Below are positions 55,776 to 64,000 of a stretch of 64,000 nt of DNA, one piece after another. Every line of letters begins with the position of its first letter. Positions within the stretch are counted from its first letter, which is position 1. The DNA is from Bacillus sp. FJAT-18017 (GTDB lineage: Bacteria; Bacillota; Bacilli; Bacillales; Cytobacillaceae), in the NCBI RefSeq assembly GCF_001278805.1, contig NZ_CP012602.1, positions 971,001-1,035,000 of the forward strand, read 5' to 3'. The notes beneath the pieces are model-generated. The model did no database searches. It saw nothing but the letters and a program-made list of their open reading frames with translations, and was not told where the DNA came from. The position numbers were made by a program, and so were the translations under genes.

Positions 55776-55808
55776 AAAAAGGCGAGCTAGTTGGCTCGCC
55801 TTTTTTAC
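55776..55808 (+). terminator. Terminator after the argS relic
   Basis: GGCGAGC / GCTCGCC stem followed by TTTTTTAC; homologous to the argS terminator. Confidence 0.8.
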
Positions 55809-55823
55809 TTATACATTGACAGT

Positions 55824-55970
55824 CTAATGAGTAATTCTCTGCTCGTGATAGTCTATTTTCAGCAAGAGTTGTTGTTTAAGCTTTGAATCAAGACAGCCAT
55901 TAATCAATAACTTGAGATATTTCATCCGTAACACGTGCCACTGCCGTTTCACTCTTTGAAAATAACCCAC
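55824..55970 (-). CDS. Small WHxLR...GCLD family protein
   Basis: 48 residues from GTG 55970, behind GGGGGGTG. QRVKRQWHVLRMKYLKLLI, then NGCLDSKLKQQLLLKIDYHE, ending QRITH. Basic and amphipathic, no membrane helix. It is related to the 62496 gene (WHSLRLRYHAILLEGCLDTK) and to the relic at 55179. Bacillus genomes carry similar short proteins, without known function as far as I know. Confidence 0.62.
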   Translation of the reverse strand: MGYFQRVKRQWHVLRMKYLKLLINGCLDSKLKQQLLLKIDYHEQRITH

Positions 55971-56012
55971 AGCTATCACCCCCCGCACACCTCTTTTTAA
56001 GGATAATAGCAC

Positions 56013-56500
56013 TATTTTTTTTAGGAGCCTGTCGATTCGTTCAAAATGGATTTAGTAAAAAAACGACCTATTTCATAAACTTGTCGTTTTATATGTTGGA
56101 GTTTTCTTGACTCTCCATCATCAGCTGAAAATTAAACGAAAGTTAAAAAGATGTGCTGTACCTATCAAACTTAGTAGTGTAGCTGCAGACACTAGGGCTT
56201 CCTCCTCTCCCTATTTTTCTTTATCAAGAACTATAAATAGCGCTTTTTAGCAGTTTCTATCGCTTATTGTCGAGCGGAATTCATTTAATTTAACAGTAGT
56301 TTAAAATATAATAAACCCATAGATGTTGTTCTTTATAGTGAATGGGTAGATTCACCTAACTTCATCTAGTAAGACAGGATGAGTATCAGCGCGCATTGAT
56401 CTTGTCTAATATGGGAAGCGAAGATTTATAGCCTGTAAATGGACACTTGGGCTATAAGGAGCTACTAGTGTAACCGGCCCTCTAAGCTTGTATTCTGAGG
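56013..56500. other. Intergenic region before the PxKF gene
   Basis: No gene was seen in about 490 bp. It contains a hairpin at 56055-56092 and A/T-rich sequence that should hold the promoter of the 56515 gene. Confidence 0.4.
56055..56092. terminator. Hairpin terminator-like element
   Basis: AAAACGAC / GTCGTTTT stem with 15-base loop. No gene clearly ends here. Confidence 0.55.
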
Positions 56501-56514
56501 GGAGAGATTGAGAA

Positions 56515-58245
56515 ATGCAGAGAAAAAGTAGTTTCAAGAAAAAAGCCGCAGCTTCATTAACCGCACTTATGATTTCGGGATTAATACCAGCCGGGGCAGC
56601 ATGGGCACAGGGAGAACTTGTTGCTGAAATGGTCGCTGAACAAGGTGTAACTATTTCAGGGAGACCAGGCGAGAATATTATGGTTCCGGTGAACATTTAT
56701 GTGACTCCAAAGGGGACTGGAGAAACGAGCGCAGTTACCGTAACGGCGAACTTTGATGGTAAACCAAGTAAATCTATTACTTTCAAAGCAAATGAGTTTA
56801 ATGTAAAAAAACAAGTTCTACTTGAATATACTATTCCGCAAACTACTGCTACAACTGTTAGTCCAATGGTAAAAATGACATCCACCGATACCACCGGAAA
56901 TGATCAAGTAAGCAATGGTACAGCTGATTATGTATTAATTAATGTTATTCCTAATGATACAACGGCACCTACCTTAACCTTTTTAGACCAAATAAGTGGT
57001 ATTTTTAATGTTTCCACACTTCCGTCCCAATTTAAATTTAGTCAAGATGAAGCAGGTGAAGTGTTTGTTAATGGTGAATCAAAAGGCACGTTTCCTGCTG
57101 GAGTACACCAATTTAATTTACCTGCTTCCTTACAAGGTAACAATAATGTTACTGTTACAGCTAAGGACGCTGCTGGCAATTTTAGTACACCAGTAAGCTT
57201 TAATTATTTCTATGACTCTATTGCACCAGAAGTAACGGCTACAGCCGACAGAGCTCCTAATTCTAATGACTGGTATAACGGAGACGTAGAAGTAACATTT
57301 GATGCAACTGATGTTAATGGATCGGGTGTTAGGTCTATCGATGATTCGGTAACAATCAGTACAGAAGGGAAGAATCAGGTTATTACCGGTAAGGCAACTG
57401 ACATTGCAGGGAACGAAGGTACAGGCAGTATTACGCTTAATATTGATAAAACTGCTCCAACCATTGGTGGCTCCCCAGATCGTGTAGCAAATGAAAATGG
57501 CTGGTATAAAGAAGATGTAACTGTTAACTTTTCGGCAGAAGATAACCTATCAGGCTTAGAAGGCGATATTCCATCAGTGCCTCTCACTACTGAAGGTGAA
57601 AATCAATCAGCAAGCGGTACTGCATTTGATAAGGCTGGAAACAAAGTGTCAACAACAGTTTCGGGCATTAATATTGATAAAACAAATCCTGTAATTGCTG
57701 GTTTTAAAGATGGTGGTAACTACACTTTCACACTAAATCAAGCTGTCACTTGGTCGGCAACAGATGCTTTGTCCGGATTAGCAACAGATGCAACTGGAAC
57801 AATCGACACGTCTAAGGTTGGTCCGCAAACAGAAACAATTACTGTAACAGACAAAGCAGGAAATACTGAAAGTGTAACGATTAATTATTCTGTCGAATAC
57901 AATTACAGCGGGGTCCTTCAACCAATCAATAAGGACGGTTCAAGTATATTTAAAGCTGGAAGCACTGTTCCTGTTAAATTCCAGCTAAAAGATTCTAAAG
58001 GTGCTTTTGTATCAAATGCTACTGCATCTATTTCCCTTACAAAATATAGCGATAAAGTTTTAGGGGACAATGTAGAGGTAATATCAACTAGCGCAGCGAC
58101 TACGGGAAATCTTTTCAGATATGATTCAAGCTCTAACCAATATATCTTTAACTTAAGTACAAAAGGATTAACAGCGGGTGCTTATCAAATCACTATTGTA
58201 CTGGATGATGGTACAACTCAAACTATTAAAATCAGCCTAAAGTAA
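56515..58245 (+). CDS. Secreted Ig-like protein with C-terminal PxKF domain
   Basis: 576 residues: signal peptide (RKSSFKKKAAASLTALMISG, cut near AWAQ), an N-terminal beta domain, three Ig-like (OmpL47/Big-type) repeats with DKTAPTIGGSPDR, NWYKEDVTVNFSAEDN and AFDKAGNKVST signatures, and a PxKF domain at the end (FKAGSTVPVKFQLKDSKGAF, then IVLDDGTTQTIKI). Similar stalk proteins are found on Bacillus surfaces; no sortase or anchor was seen. GAGGGGAGAG precedes ATG 56515. Function unknown. Confidence 0.85.
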   Translation: MQRKSSFKKKAAASLTALMISGLIPAGAAWAQGELVAEMVAEQGVTISGRPGENIMVPVNIYVTPKGTGETSAVTVTANFDGKPSKSITFKANEFNVKKQVLLEYTIPQTTATTVSPMVKMTSTDTTGNDQVSNGTADYVLINVIPNDTTAPTLTFLDQISGIFNVSTLPSQFKFSQDEAGEVFVNGESKGTFPAGVHQFNLPASLQGNNNVTVTAKDAAGNFSTPVSFNYFYDSIAPEVTATADRAPNSNDWYNGDVEVTFDATDVNGSGVRSIDDSVTISTEGKNQVITGKATDIAGNEGTGSITLNIDKTAPTIGGSPDRVANENGWYKEDVTVNFSAEDNLSGLEGDIPSVPLTTEGENQSASGTAFDKAGNKVSTTVSGINIDKTNPVIAGFKDGGNYTFTLNQAVTWSATDALSGLATDATGTIDTSKVGPQTETITVTDKAGNTESVTINYSVEYNYSGVLQPINKDGSSIFKAGSTVPVKFQLKDSKGAFVSNATASISLTKYSDKVLGDNVEVISTSAATTGNLFRYDSSSNQYIFNLSTKGLTAGAYQITIVLDDGTTQTIKISLK

Positions 58246-58340
58246 TAATGAAAAATCTTAGTAAACTACAAAGAAACCACTCCGCTTTTTAAAACTGGGT
58301 TCGGCCTTCGAGTATAAAAACGAAATTAGCACGCCAACTA

Positions 58341-58372
58341 GCAGTCCAACTAAATTGGACTGCTTTTTTTTA
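58341..58372 (+). terminator. Terminator of the PxKF gene
   Basis: GCAGTCCAA / TTGGACTGC stem followed by TTTTTTTT. Confidence 0.88.
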
Positions 58373-58552
58373 TAGAAGGGTTTTAATAAGGTGAAATAGC
58401 ACTGCAATTCGCAACCGCTTTGACATGCTAACAGAAATTATTGGAGCAATGTTGTTGAAACAAAAAAATTATCGAAACACCTCAATGTGTAAAGGATTTC
58501 CAACTCATTTTATAGAATTATTCCTCAATATGACCTTAGCGGGAGGAAAATA

Positions 58553-58666
58553 ATGAGGATTCTAAATGTTTTACTTGGAGGTATTTTAATAATACTCATT
58601 TTTATAGCTTACAAATTAACATTAATACTAAATCATTTATATCAAATCCCTGTTCCAGGCTTATAA
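58553..58666 (+). CDS. Very small membrane protein (37 aa)
   Basis: One hydrophobic helix (LNVLLGGILIILIFIAYKL) and a short polar tail ending YQIPVPGL. GGGAGGAA lies six bases before ATG 58553. It sits alone before the 58760 membrane protein gene and may be cotranscribed with it. Confidence 0.55.
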   Translation: MRILNVLLGGILIILIFIAYKLTLILNHLYQIPVPGL

Positions 58667-58759
58667 CGAATGTGTTGAGGGAAGGATTACCGTCAATTTT
58701 TATCTATAATTCCTTATTGAGCAGAGATTCGTTGAGGGTGGGGATGGGGGAGAGCTTAG

Positions 58760-59182
58760 GTGAAGATGTTTATAAAAAAAGTAATGTCAGCTTCTATTGT
58801 ATCAATCATCCTTCTTATTATATTTACACTTTTCACCTTCGTTACTGGGGGATATAACCCAATGAATGTGGTCTATGTTTTTATGATTTATATTGTTCAA
58901 ATTACACCAGTAGTTTTTTTATTTGGAATTCCTGCCTCTGTATTGATCGATATACTAACAAGAAGGCTTAATAACAAAGGCTTGGCCTCTATTTTTCTTT
59001 ACATTCTTTTTGCTAGTATTGTTCCAGTTCTATATTTCAGTACACAACCCGGTGGTGGTATTACATTCGAATCTTTTATGGAATTTACAACGAGAGTCAC
59101 AATAGAGCTTCTTTATGTCTTATTTATATTTTTAGGTTCTATAATATTTTGGTTTTTTGATAAAAAAATCGGAAATTTATAG
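58760..59182 (+). CDS. Four-helix membrane protein
   Basis: 140 residues from GTG 58760 behind GGGGGAGAG. Four hydrophobic segments (VSIILLIIFTLFTFV, NVVYVFMIYIVQITPVVFLF, ASIFLYILFASIVPVLYF, ELLYVLFIFLGSIIFWFF). No family was recognised. Preceded by a 37-aa membrane peptide gene. Confidence 0.65.
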   Translation: MKMFIKKVMSASIVSIILLIIFTLFTFVTGGYNPMNVVYVFMIYIVQITPVVFLFGIPASVLIDILTRRLNNKGLASIFLYILFASIVPVLYFSTQPGGGITFESFMEFTTRVTIELLYVLFIFLGSIIFWFFDKKIGNL

Positions 59183-60060
59183 CATGGAAGGTCAAGGACA
59201 CAGGATGCCATGTATGCGGAAAATATAATTACTTATGAAAAGTGGAGGTAAGCCCTTATAAAACTTTATTAAAGCTTGCCCTTAGTACTCATAGGGAGTT
59301 GTTCAATTAGATTTTAATTTCAGATAAAAGGATATGAAATTTTTATATGGTATCGCAGATTCGAGTATATCAATATATATAATGTGGAATTCGCTTGAAC
59401 TCTGCGCATACTTCTTTATTGATAATTTTTTATAGACTACTTATAAGATTAGAGGAAGTAAGAAAGGACCATTAAAAATGGTTTTACCGGTAGCCACTAT
59501 CTATTTTACAGTTTCATAACTTCACTTGTTATACGAGCTCTTTTCCCAACCAGCCAAAACATGTTTAAGCAAGCAGGGATTGAACTGTTTTATTGACGGA
59601 ATCCTTGTCCCGCGGACAGGTACGTTCTACCCCGGCTACCGTAATTTTAGGATTATATAAAAATGGTCACCAAAAATATCTGGCTGATCTTATAATACGA
59701 AAGGGTCGTTAATCTAGAAAGGATTAACCATCTTTTTTTATTGAATTCCTTGCTATCTTTGACGGGGTACTACAGTTACAAAATTGTTTTGCTGAATTAT
59801 GCCTTTCTAACTTAACAATAATTAGGGAATTTCGATACATGTTATGAGTATCAAACTTTACTTAAATTGTAGAGGAATTATTCTTATAGGATTAGTTAAT
59901 AGAGTTATTTCTGTCAATTGAATTATGACATTAGTCTAATTAGTAGGACTCTTATGTTCTATAAAATTAATATTTGTGGATAAAATATGCAATAATGCAT
60001 ATTTTTTCTTGTAATTTATATAATTTTACAATAATATGGTTCTTAAGTTATATAAAATCT
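59183..60060. other. Gene-free region upstream of the HTH-dynamin gene
   Basis: No credible gene in about 880 bp. It contains GTTAATC/GATTAAC (59708-59728) before ATCTTTTTTT, a terminator-like hairpin, the TTGAATTCCTT motif (59742), and two palindromes near 59984-60066 close to the next gene. Confidence 0.5.
59984..60003. promoter_or_regulatory. Palindrome upstream of the HTH-dynamin gene
   Basis: AATATGCA-ATAA-TGCATATT has perfect 8-bp arms. With a second dyad (GGTTCT 60038, AGAACC 60061) it is a candidate operator for the HTH domain encoded downstream. Confidence 0.5.
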
Positions 60061-60082
60061 AGAACCTTAGGAGGATTTACCT

Positions 60083-62308
60083 GTGTTTGATTTGAAAGAT
60101 TTTCGCCAAAACAAACTTAAGATGACCCAAGAAGAGTTTGCGAAAATGATTGATGTTCGTCAAGATTACATCTCGAGAATTGAAAAATCACCTGGCTCGA
60201 TTGATTTCAACTTATTGCTAAAAATTGCGGATGCTACAGGAACTTCCCTAGATGAACTCGCCGGATACAAAAAGTCTCTTCCAGAAGCATTAGTAGTAAG
60301 TAATACGTGGGATGCTTCTAAGCGTTTTAAAGACAGTATTCTTAGCTATATTACAACGAAAAAAACAGATTTAAAGATTAGTGAAAAATATGAAAAGATG
60401 ATTGATGAACTACTAAATTTGGTTACTTCTACTTTGGTAAAACCTAAAGTTGCAGTTGTGGGGATGTCAGATGCCGGAAAAAGTAGGCTTATAAACTCAC
60501 TTCTAGGCATGGATAAAATACCAACGTCATGGACTCCTACTACTTCCATAAGTATACATATCAGACACGTAGATGACCGACCTACATTCATGGATGAAGA
60601 AGCTTGGATTTTTAAAGGTGACAAAGATGGATTTGATTCAAAAAAGTTAGATGATGAAGTTTATTGCAAACAGAGAAAAATTGCCGGTGGAAATGCGGGA
60701 ATACTTTCAGAATACGGCACTAGGCAGGGAGATAAATACGATTTAGATGATGCCGCCGCTGCAGTCGTGTATTTGGATAGCCCTATCTTGCAAATTTGTG
60801 AACTCGTTGACCTACCGGGGTTTGGTACTGGAGATCGAAAGAATGATGATATTTTAGCACGTAAATCGAGGGAGTTTGCTGATGTTGTAATCTACTTATC
60901 TATTGCAAATGGATTCTTAAGGGGAACGGATATCGAGTTTTTAAAATCTACACTTAACTCCCTTAGAGTCATCGAAAACCCTATTAATAATTTGGAACCA
61001 CTCTCCAACCTATTCATTGTAGCTTCCCAAGCTCATACTGTGAATAATGGTAGCAAATCGGATTTAGAAACAATTTTAGACGGAGGGGCTAAACGTCTGT
61101 TTAATGAGATTCCAGAAGAAATATGGGAAAACAGGCAAGAACAGGCCGGTTGCAAAATAACACTTGGTGATTTAAGAAAACGTTTCTTTACCTATACCAC
61201 GGATAAGCCATACTTACGAGCGGATTTTGAAAGTAATCTAGCACAATTGCTAGAGTGTTGGTCATCTAATGTAATTTTTCCATCCATAAATACCATTCAT
61301 TCGTTTTTGGAGGACAGCCAAACTGGGCTGGACTATGATATAGCGGAATATGAAGGTATATTAAAAGAGCGTGAAATTCACAGGGCTCGTGCTGAACAAA
61401 TCGAGAACGCAGAGCCTGAAAGACAAAGAACGATGCAAAAAAAAAGAAGCGCCGTAGATCAAAAAATAAAAGAGTTTCACGAAGAAACCAAAAAAGAATT
61501 CTATGCTGAATTTTATTCCGTCATTACAGTGGACTATATCGTAGACCTAATCAAACAAAAAGGATATAAAAAGAAAAAGGACGACATGGAAAGGTTAGCT
61601 GGATTTTTAAGTAGTAAGCTTCAAGGGAAACTACAAAATGTATTAAAGCATAAAACAAAAGAGTTAAATGAAGTTATTAACGAGTACTTGGAAGATTTCA
61701 CTGCTGAAATTACTAAGTTCAAAAATCCACAATTAAAAGGGTTTGACATTCCTTTTGATGCTGTCAAAATATTTGCGAGTGGTTTGGCTGGGCTTGCGAC
61801 CTTCGGAGGTCTAGCTATCTGGGCAAGTACGTTAGGAAACTTAGGCGCTTATATTTTAGTAGCGAAAGGAGTAAGTGTGTTATCGGCTCTAGGAATATCA
61901 GTAGCAGGAGGTACTGCAGGTGCGGCTTCAGCGGTAGCCGCATTAGGAGGGCCTGTTACTTTGGGTATTGCTTTGGCAGTTATTGTGGGTATTTCAGTCT
62001 TCGCTTTAATTTCTGGCGGTTGGCAGAAGAGCGTAGCAAAAAAGATTGTAAAAGAATATGAAAAGAATCAAGCATATGAACTGTATGCTACAGAAATCGA
62101 TAACTTTTGGAACAGTACTAAAGTTGAGTTTGAGACTGCAGCAGATCATTTAGAAAAGGAATGGCACCAATATGTCCATAACTTAAATAATATGGTCACC
62201 TCTTACTCTGTAAATGATATTTGCGATTGCATCGACTCTGCGAAAGAGATGAAAGATTTTTTAGTCCGAGTACCATTAAAAGAGCCACTATTAATAGAGG
62301 CGTTATAA
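60083..62308 (+). CDS. XRE HTH domain fused to a dynamin-like GTPase
   Basis: 741 residues, GTG start behind TAGGAGG. Residues 1-65 are an XRE/lambda-repressor-type HTH (KMTQEEFAKMIDVRQDYISRIEK). The GTPase has a P-loop GMSDAGKSRLINSLLG (about 128), TPTTS as switch I, DLPGFG (about 242) as G3 and a weak G4 (VASQAH). A long helical stalk follows. About residues 562-645 are hydrophobic and Gly/Ala-rich, fit for membrane insertion, as in bacterial dynamins. Dynamin-like proteins remodel membranes; some protect from phages. Single gene, strong terminator after it. Function is inferred. Confidence 0.8.
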   Translation: MFDLKDFRQNKLKMTQEEFAKMIDVRQDYISRIEKSPGSIDFNLLLKIADATGTSLDELAGYKKSLPEALVVSNTWDASKRFKDSILSYITTKKTDLKISEKYEKMIDELLNLVTSTLVKPKVAVVGMSDAGKSRLINSLLGMDKIPTSWTPTTSISIHIRHVDDRPTFMDEEAWIFKGDKDGFDSKKLDDEVYCKQRKIAGGNAGILSEYGTRQGDKYDLDDAAAAVVYLDSPILQICELVDLPGFGTGDRKNDDILARKSREFADVVIYLSIANGFLRGTDIEFLKSTLNSLRVIENPINNLEPLSNLFIVASQAHTVNNGSKSDLETILDGGAKRLFNEIPEEIWENRQEQAGCKITLGDLRKRFFTYTTDKPYLRADFESNLAQLLECWSSNVIFPSINTIHSFLEDSQTGLDYDIAEYEGILKEREIHRARAEQIENAEPERQRTMQKKRSAVDQKIKEFHEETKKEFYAEFYSVITVDYIVDLIKQKGYKKKKDDMERLAGFLSSKLQGKLQNVLKHKTKELNEVINEYLEDFTAEITKFKNPQLKGFDIPFDAVKIFASGLAGLATFGGLAIWASTLGNLGAYILVAKGVSVLSALGISVAGGTAGAASAVAALGGPVTLGIALAVIVGISVFALISGGWQKSVAKKIVKEYEKNQAYELYATEIDNFWNSTKVEFETAADHLEKEWHQYVHNLNNMVTSYSVNDICDCIDSAKEMKDFLVRVPLKEPLLIEAL

Positions 62309-62367
62309 AAATAGCTGCTCCTAATAGCAAAATCTTAATGTATTTACCAATTATCAGAACCTTTAAA

Positions 62368-62402
62368 ATGTCACTGGTAGGATAACCAGTGACATTTTTT
62401 AC
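62368..62402 (+). terminator. Terminator of the HTH-dynamin gene
   Basis: ATGTCACTGGT / ACCAGTGACAT stem followed by TTTTTT. Confidence 0.9.
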
Positions 62403-62465
62403 GATCAATACGAACAGATAAAATGAACTGCCTTCTTATAATTTACAGATTTATATATAATAAAA

Positions 62466-62492
62466 TTAAAAAAGCACCCCTTAAGGTGCCTT
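62466..62492 (-). terminator. Terminator of the 62496 small gene
   Basis: GCACC / GGTGC stem with CCTTAA loop; on the minus strand it is followed by TTTTTT. Confidence 0.7.
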
Positions 62493-62495
62493 CCA

Positions 62496-62654
62496 TCAAA
62501 AATCACTTAATTTCCTCATATGATAGGAAATTCTCTTTTCTAACTGGCATCTCATTTTGGTATCCAGACAGCCTTCGAGTAGTATAGCATGGTATCTCAA
62601 TCTTAAAGAATGCCATTTCCTTTTTAATTGTGGCCATAACAAATGATTCCCCAT
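62496..62654 (-). CDS. Small WHxLR...GCLD protein under riboswitch control
   Basis: 52 residues from ATG 62654, with AAGGAGGAACT directly upstream. The product MGNHLLWPQLKRKWHSLRLR, then YHAILLEGCLDTKMRCQLEK, is basic and amphipathic, and clearly related to the 55824 protein. It is the first gene after the cyclic-di-GMP riboswitch on the same strand, so the protein is likely made in response to c-di-GMP. Function unknown. Confidence 0.75.
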   Translation of the reverse strand: MGNHLLWPQLKRKWHSLRLRYHAILLEGCLDTKMRCQLEKRISYHMRKLSDF

Positions 62655-62672
62655 AGTTCCTCCTTAATTATC

Positions 62673-62783
62673 ACAAATCGTAGGAGTCCGTATTCGGAAG
62701 CTGGCGAGCATAATCAATTTGACCTTAGCCCCTATAGCTTTGCGTCACCATTTTTCAATGGTTTTGCCATTATCGTACGATTT
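62673..62783 (-). promoter_or_regulatory. Cyclic-di-GMP-I (GEMM) riboswitch
   Basis: On the minus strand the sequence holds GGCAAAACCATTG, ATGGTGACGCAAAGC, GGGGCTAAGG and GCTCGCCAGCTTCCG, the ordered conserved blocks of the GEMM-I aptamer. Its ends AAATCGTA (62774 side) and TACGATTT (62673 side) pair to close it. It precedes the 62496 small gene by about 18 bases. It does not show a separate terminator, so control may act on translation. Confidence 0.85.
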
Positions 62784-62798
62784 ATGGTTTATATAACT

Positions 62799-62826
62799 AT
62801 TATAGGATAATTCAACCAATTAGCAA
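62799..62826 (-). promoter_or_regulatory. SigA promoter of the riboswitch transcript
   Basis: On the minus strand TTGCTA (62826-62821) and TATAAT (62804-62799) have a 16-bp spacer. Confidence 0.65.
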
Positions 62827-62829
62827 GAC

Positions 62830-63110
62830 TTTTTACCTGATTCTTTAGTCATAATTAAATCCAACTGCTTTCTGATATGTAACCCTATCTCCACGCATTC
62901 ACCTCATCCGAATACACATTATCCACAGCACCCCGAAAATCCCCATTGCTACTGAAAAAACATCCGAATAATCATCATGTTGCCCACCTCAATAACCTTC
63001 AAATTTCCTAAATTCCATCCAATCTGTTCAGCCACTCATCCTTTAACGGTCTTCCAGTATTACGGCAGGCCGGAATGTATCTACCAAGAGACTACTTCAA
63101 ATCGAATTGC
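62830..63110. other. Intergenic region without gene
   Basis: No coding frame with a start signal; nothing further was recognised before the repeat array. Confidence 0.35.
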
Positions 63111-63112
63111 GT

Positions 63113-63220
63113 ATAAAACGAAAAGAGTGTTACATAAAACGAAAAAAGTCTGCATAAAACATAAAAAGTGTGCCGTAAAATGAAAAATGTCTTCATAAAA
63201 TGAATAAAGTGTGCAAAAAA
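63113..63220. repeat. 20-21-bp tandem array (ATAAAACG units)
   Basis: ATAAAA or GTAAAA landmarks at 63113, 63134, 63154, 63175 and 63195. Unit close to ATAAAACGAAAAAAGTGTTAC, the same family as 4874-4957. Confidence 0.82.
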
Positions 63221-63233
63221 ATGGAAAAGGAAC

Positions 63234-63270
63234 CCAAAAAGACGCATTCCGATGTGGAGCGCGTCTTTAT
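63234..63270 (-). terminator. Terminator of the 63313 gene
   Basis: AAAGACGC / GCGTCTTT stem with A run on the plus side, ending the minus-strand gene. Confidence 0.75.
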
Positions 63271-63312
63271 TGAAAGCTTAAGATCTGCTTATTGAACAGC
63301 CTCTTCTATTTT

Positions 63313-64000
63313 TTACTTGTCAAAAATTGAATTCGATAGAAGCCTGAATAAGTAATCTGTATGGTTGCGGAAGCCTGCTTCTAGGCCAATAAGCGTTACA
63401 GGGCGGTCCTTTTCTTCAACAATAACAGCCTGGCCTGATGCTGCTTCACGGTTTTTCCAGTGGCCGGATTCAAAAAAGTCCGGAGTTGAGTCAAAAGTTG
63501 CTTCGACAGTTGTATTGGTTGTATTCGTATACCAGACAGGACCGTAAACAAATCCCACGTCATTGCCTCCATATCCCGCTGTGATTCCGGTTCCTTTATA
63601 GTCAACCCGTACAATTCCGTTGCTGCTTGAAGTCCCGGTATTTACAGTCACGTCGGTCAGCCCAAGTGATTTCGCTACACGGGAAGCACCGGCACCGATT
63701 GCAATAAATCTGCCGTCCTTTTCGACAAATGTATTCACATTTTCTTTAAAAGCGTTGTATTCTGCTTCATTTGCAAGTGTAAATTCCTTGTTGGCAGCAC
63801 TTGAGTTGAAGGATACCAAATTTGCACTTCCGCTATAAACAAATACATCGAAACCGCTAAGACCTGAGGCAGCTACCTGATGTGGATGAAGTTCGGTTAC
63901 ATCAAAGCCAAGGCGCTCGAGAGCGATTCTCACACCTGAGTGGGATTGTACTTTCCCCATACCGCCGTCTCTCAAAATAGCAACCTTTACTTTGGTGACA
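63313..64000 (-). CDS. C-terminal part of a secreted peptidase-like protein (5' end outside window)
   Basis: The frame is open to base 64000, where it reads VTKVKVAILRDGGMG, so the first ATG (63975) is internal. The visible 229 residues look like a class-I glutamine-amidotransferase-like domain (HSGVRIALERLGFDVTEL, FDVFVYSGSA, FIAIGAGAS) and later Thr/Asn-rich strands. I have seen such a domain at the end of large secreted M14-type carboxypeptidases of Bacillus; that link is from memory and not shown by catalytic residues here. Confidence 0.6.
   Translation of the reverse strand, partial: VTKVKVAILRDGGMGKVQSHSGVRIALERLGFDVTELHPHQVAASGLSGFDVFVYSGSANLVSFNSSAANKEFTLANEAEYNAFKENVNTFVEKDGRFIAIGAGASRVAKSLGLTDVTVNTGTSSSNGIVRVDYKGTGITAGYGGNDVGFVYGPVWYTNTTNTTVEATFDSTPDFFESGHWKNREAASGQAVIVEEKDRPVTLIGLEAGFRNHTDYLFRLLSNSIFDK

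Noticed and set aside
59560..59650. tRNA-like stretch on the minus strand (GTTCAATCC and GGGGTAGA-like pieces)
   Set aside because: I could not fold a T arm, anticodon arm and acceptor stem of normal lengths; the pairs break after two or three bases. At best it is a decayed relic.

Overview
The window looks like chromosomal DNA of a low-GC Firmicute of the Bacillaceae, in the Bacillus/Mesobacillus/Neobacillus area. The evidence is the strong purine-rich ribosome binding sites, frequent TTG/GTG starts, a T-box before argS, PaiA/PaiB, CsoR/CopB, Amj, PadR plus HAAS-type gene pairs, and DUF3953/DUF4177 proteins. No rRNA, convincing tRNA, CRISPR array, prophage or transposase gene was seen.

Layout. 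1-3.7 kb: two tandem secreted Ig-repeat proteins, the first cut off by the window edge and shortened at its end, then a 130-bp repeat array. 3.8-10.7 kb: small hypotheticals (one immunity-like), DUF218, DUF5694, ABM monooxygenase, HAD phosphatase and methyltransferase genes. 10.8-14.4 kb: a copper-resistance block (CopB ATPase, YdhK-type lipoprotein, CsoR). 14.5-17.8 kb: VOC and GyrI-like proteins, small membrane proteins and gene fossils. 17.8-23.5 kb: glycerate kinase (broken by a nonsense codon), an SLC13 transporter, and a coupled response regulator/histidine kinase/PepSY operon. 23.6-31.5 kb: PPOX flavoprotein, two MBL hydrolases, Lrp, NCS2 purine permease with a LysR neighbour, and Amj flippase. 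31.7-36.1 kb: MCP, CheW, a CNNM/CorC-type transporter with an unusual leader, and a MerR regulator with an ATT start. 36.2-45.1 kb: GNAT pseudogene, histidine phosphatase, excalibur protein, LysR/glutamate dehydrogenase, lipoproteins, a separated paiB (frameshifted) and paiA. 45.2-51.4 kb: T-box/argS, nitronate monooxygenase and two PadR/membrane-protein pairs. 51.5-56 kb: small membrane proteins, then a compact peptide-modification locus and an argS 3' relic. 56.4-64 kb: PxKF surface protein, an XRE-HTH/dynamin fusion, a cyclic-di-GMP riboswitch before a 52-aa protein, and the end of a secreted peptidase-like protein.

The best candidate for an undescribed system is 52.4-55.0 kb. It encodes a 25-residue peptide ending CFGSVC, an E1/ThiF-like adenylating enzyme with an N-terminal winged-helix/PqqD-like part, and a membrane M50-type metalloprotease that also starts with a PqqD-like domain. 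This resembles a RiPP pathway with no YcaO, radical SAM enzyme or ABC exporter. Other leads are the HTH-dynamin GTPase, the riboswitch-controlled small protein with two relatives in the window, and five intergenic arrays with a period of 20-21 bp (two DNA turns).

Several genes carry single lesions: glxK (stop), paiB and a GNAT (frameshifts), and possibly the 6.0-kb immunity-like gene. Together with fossils of alkaline phosphatase, RadC-like and argS sequences, they suggest active gene decay, although sequencing error cannot be excluded for the single-base cases.
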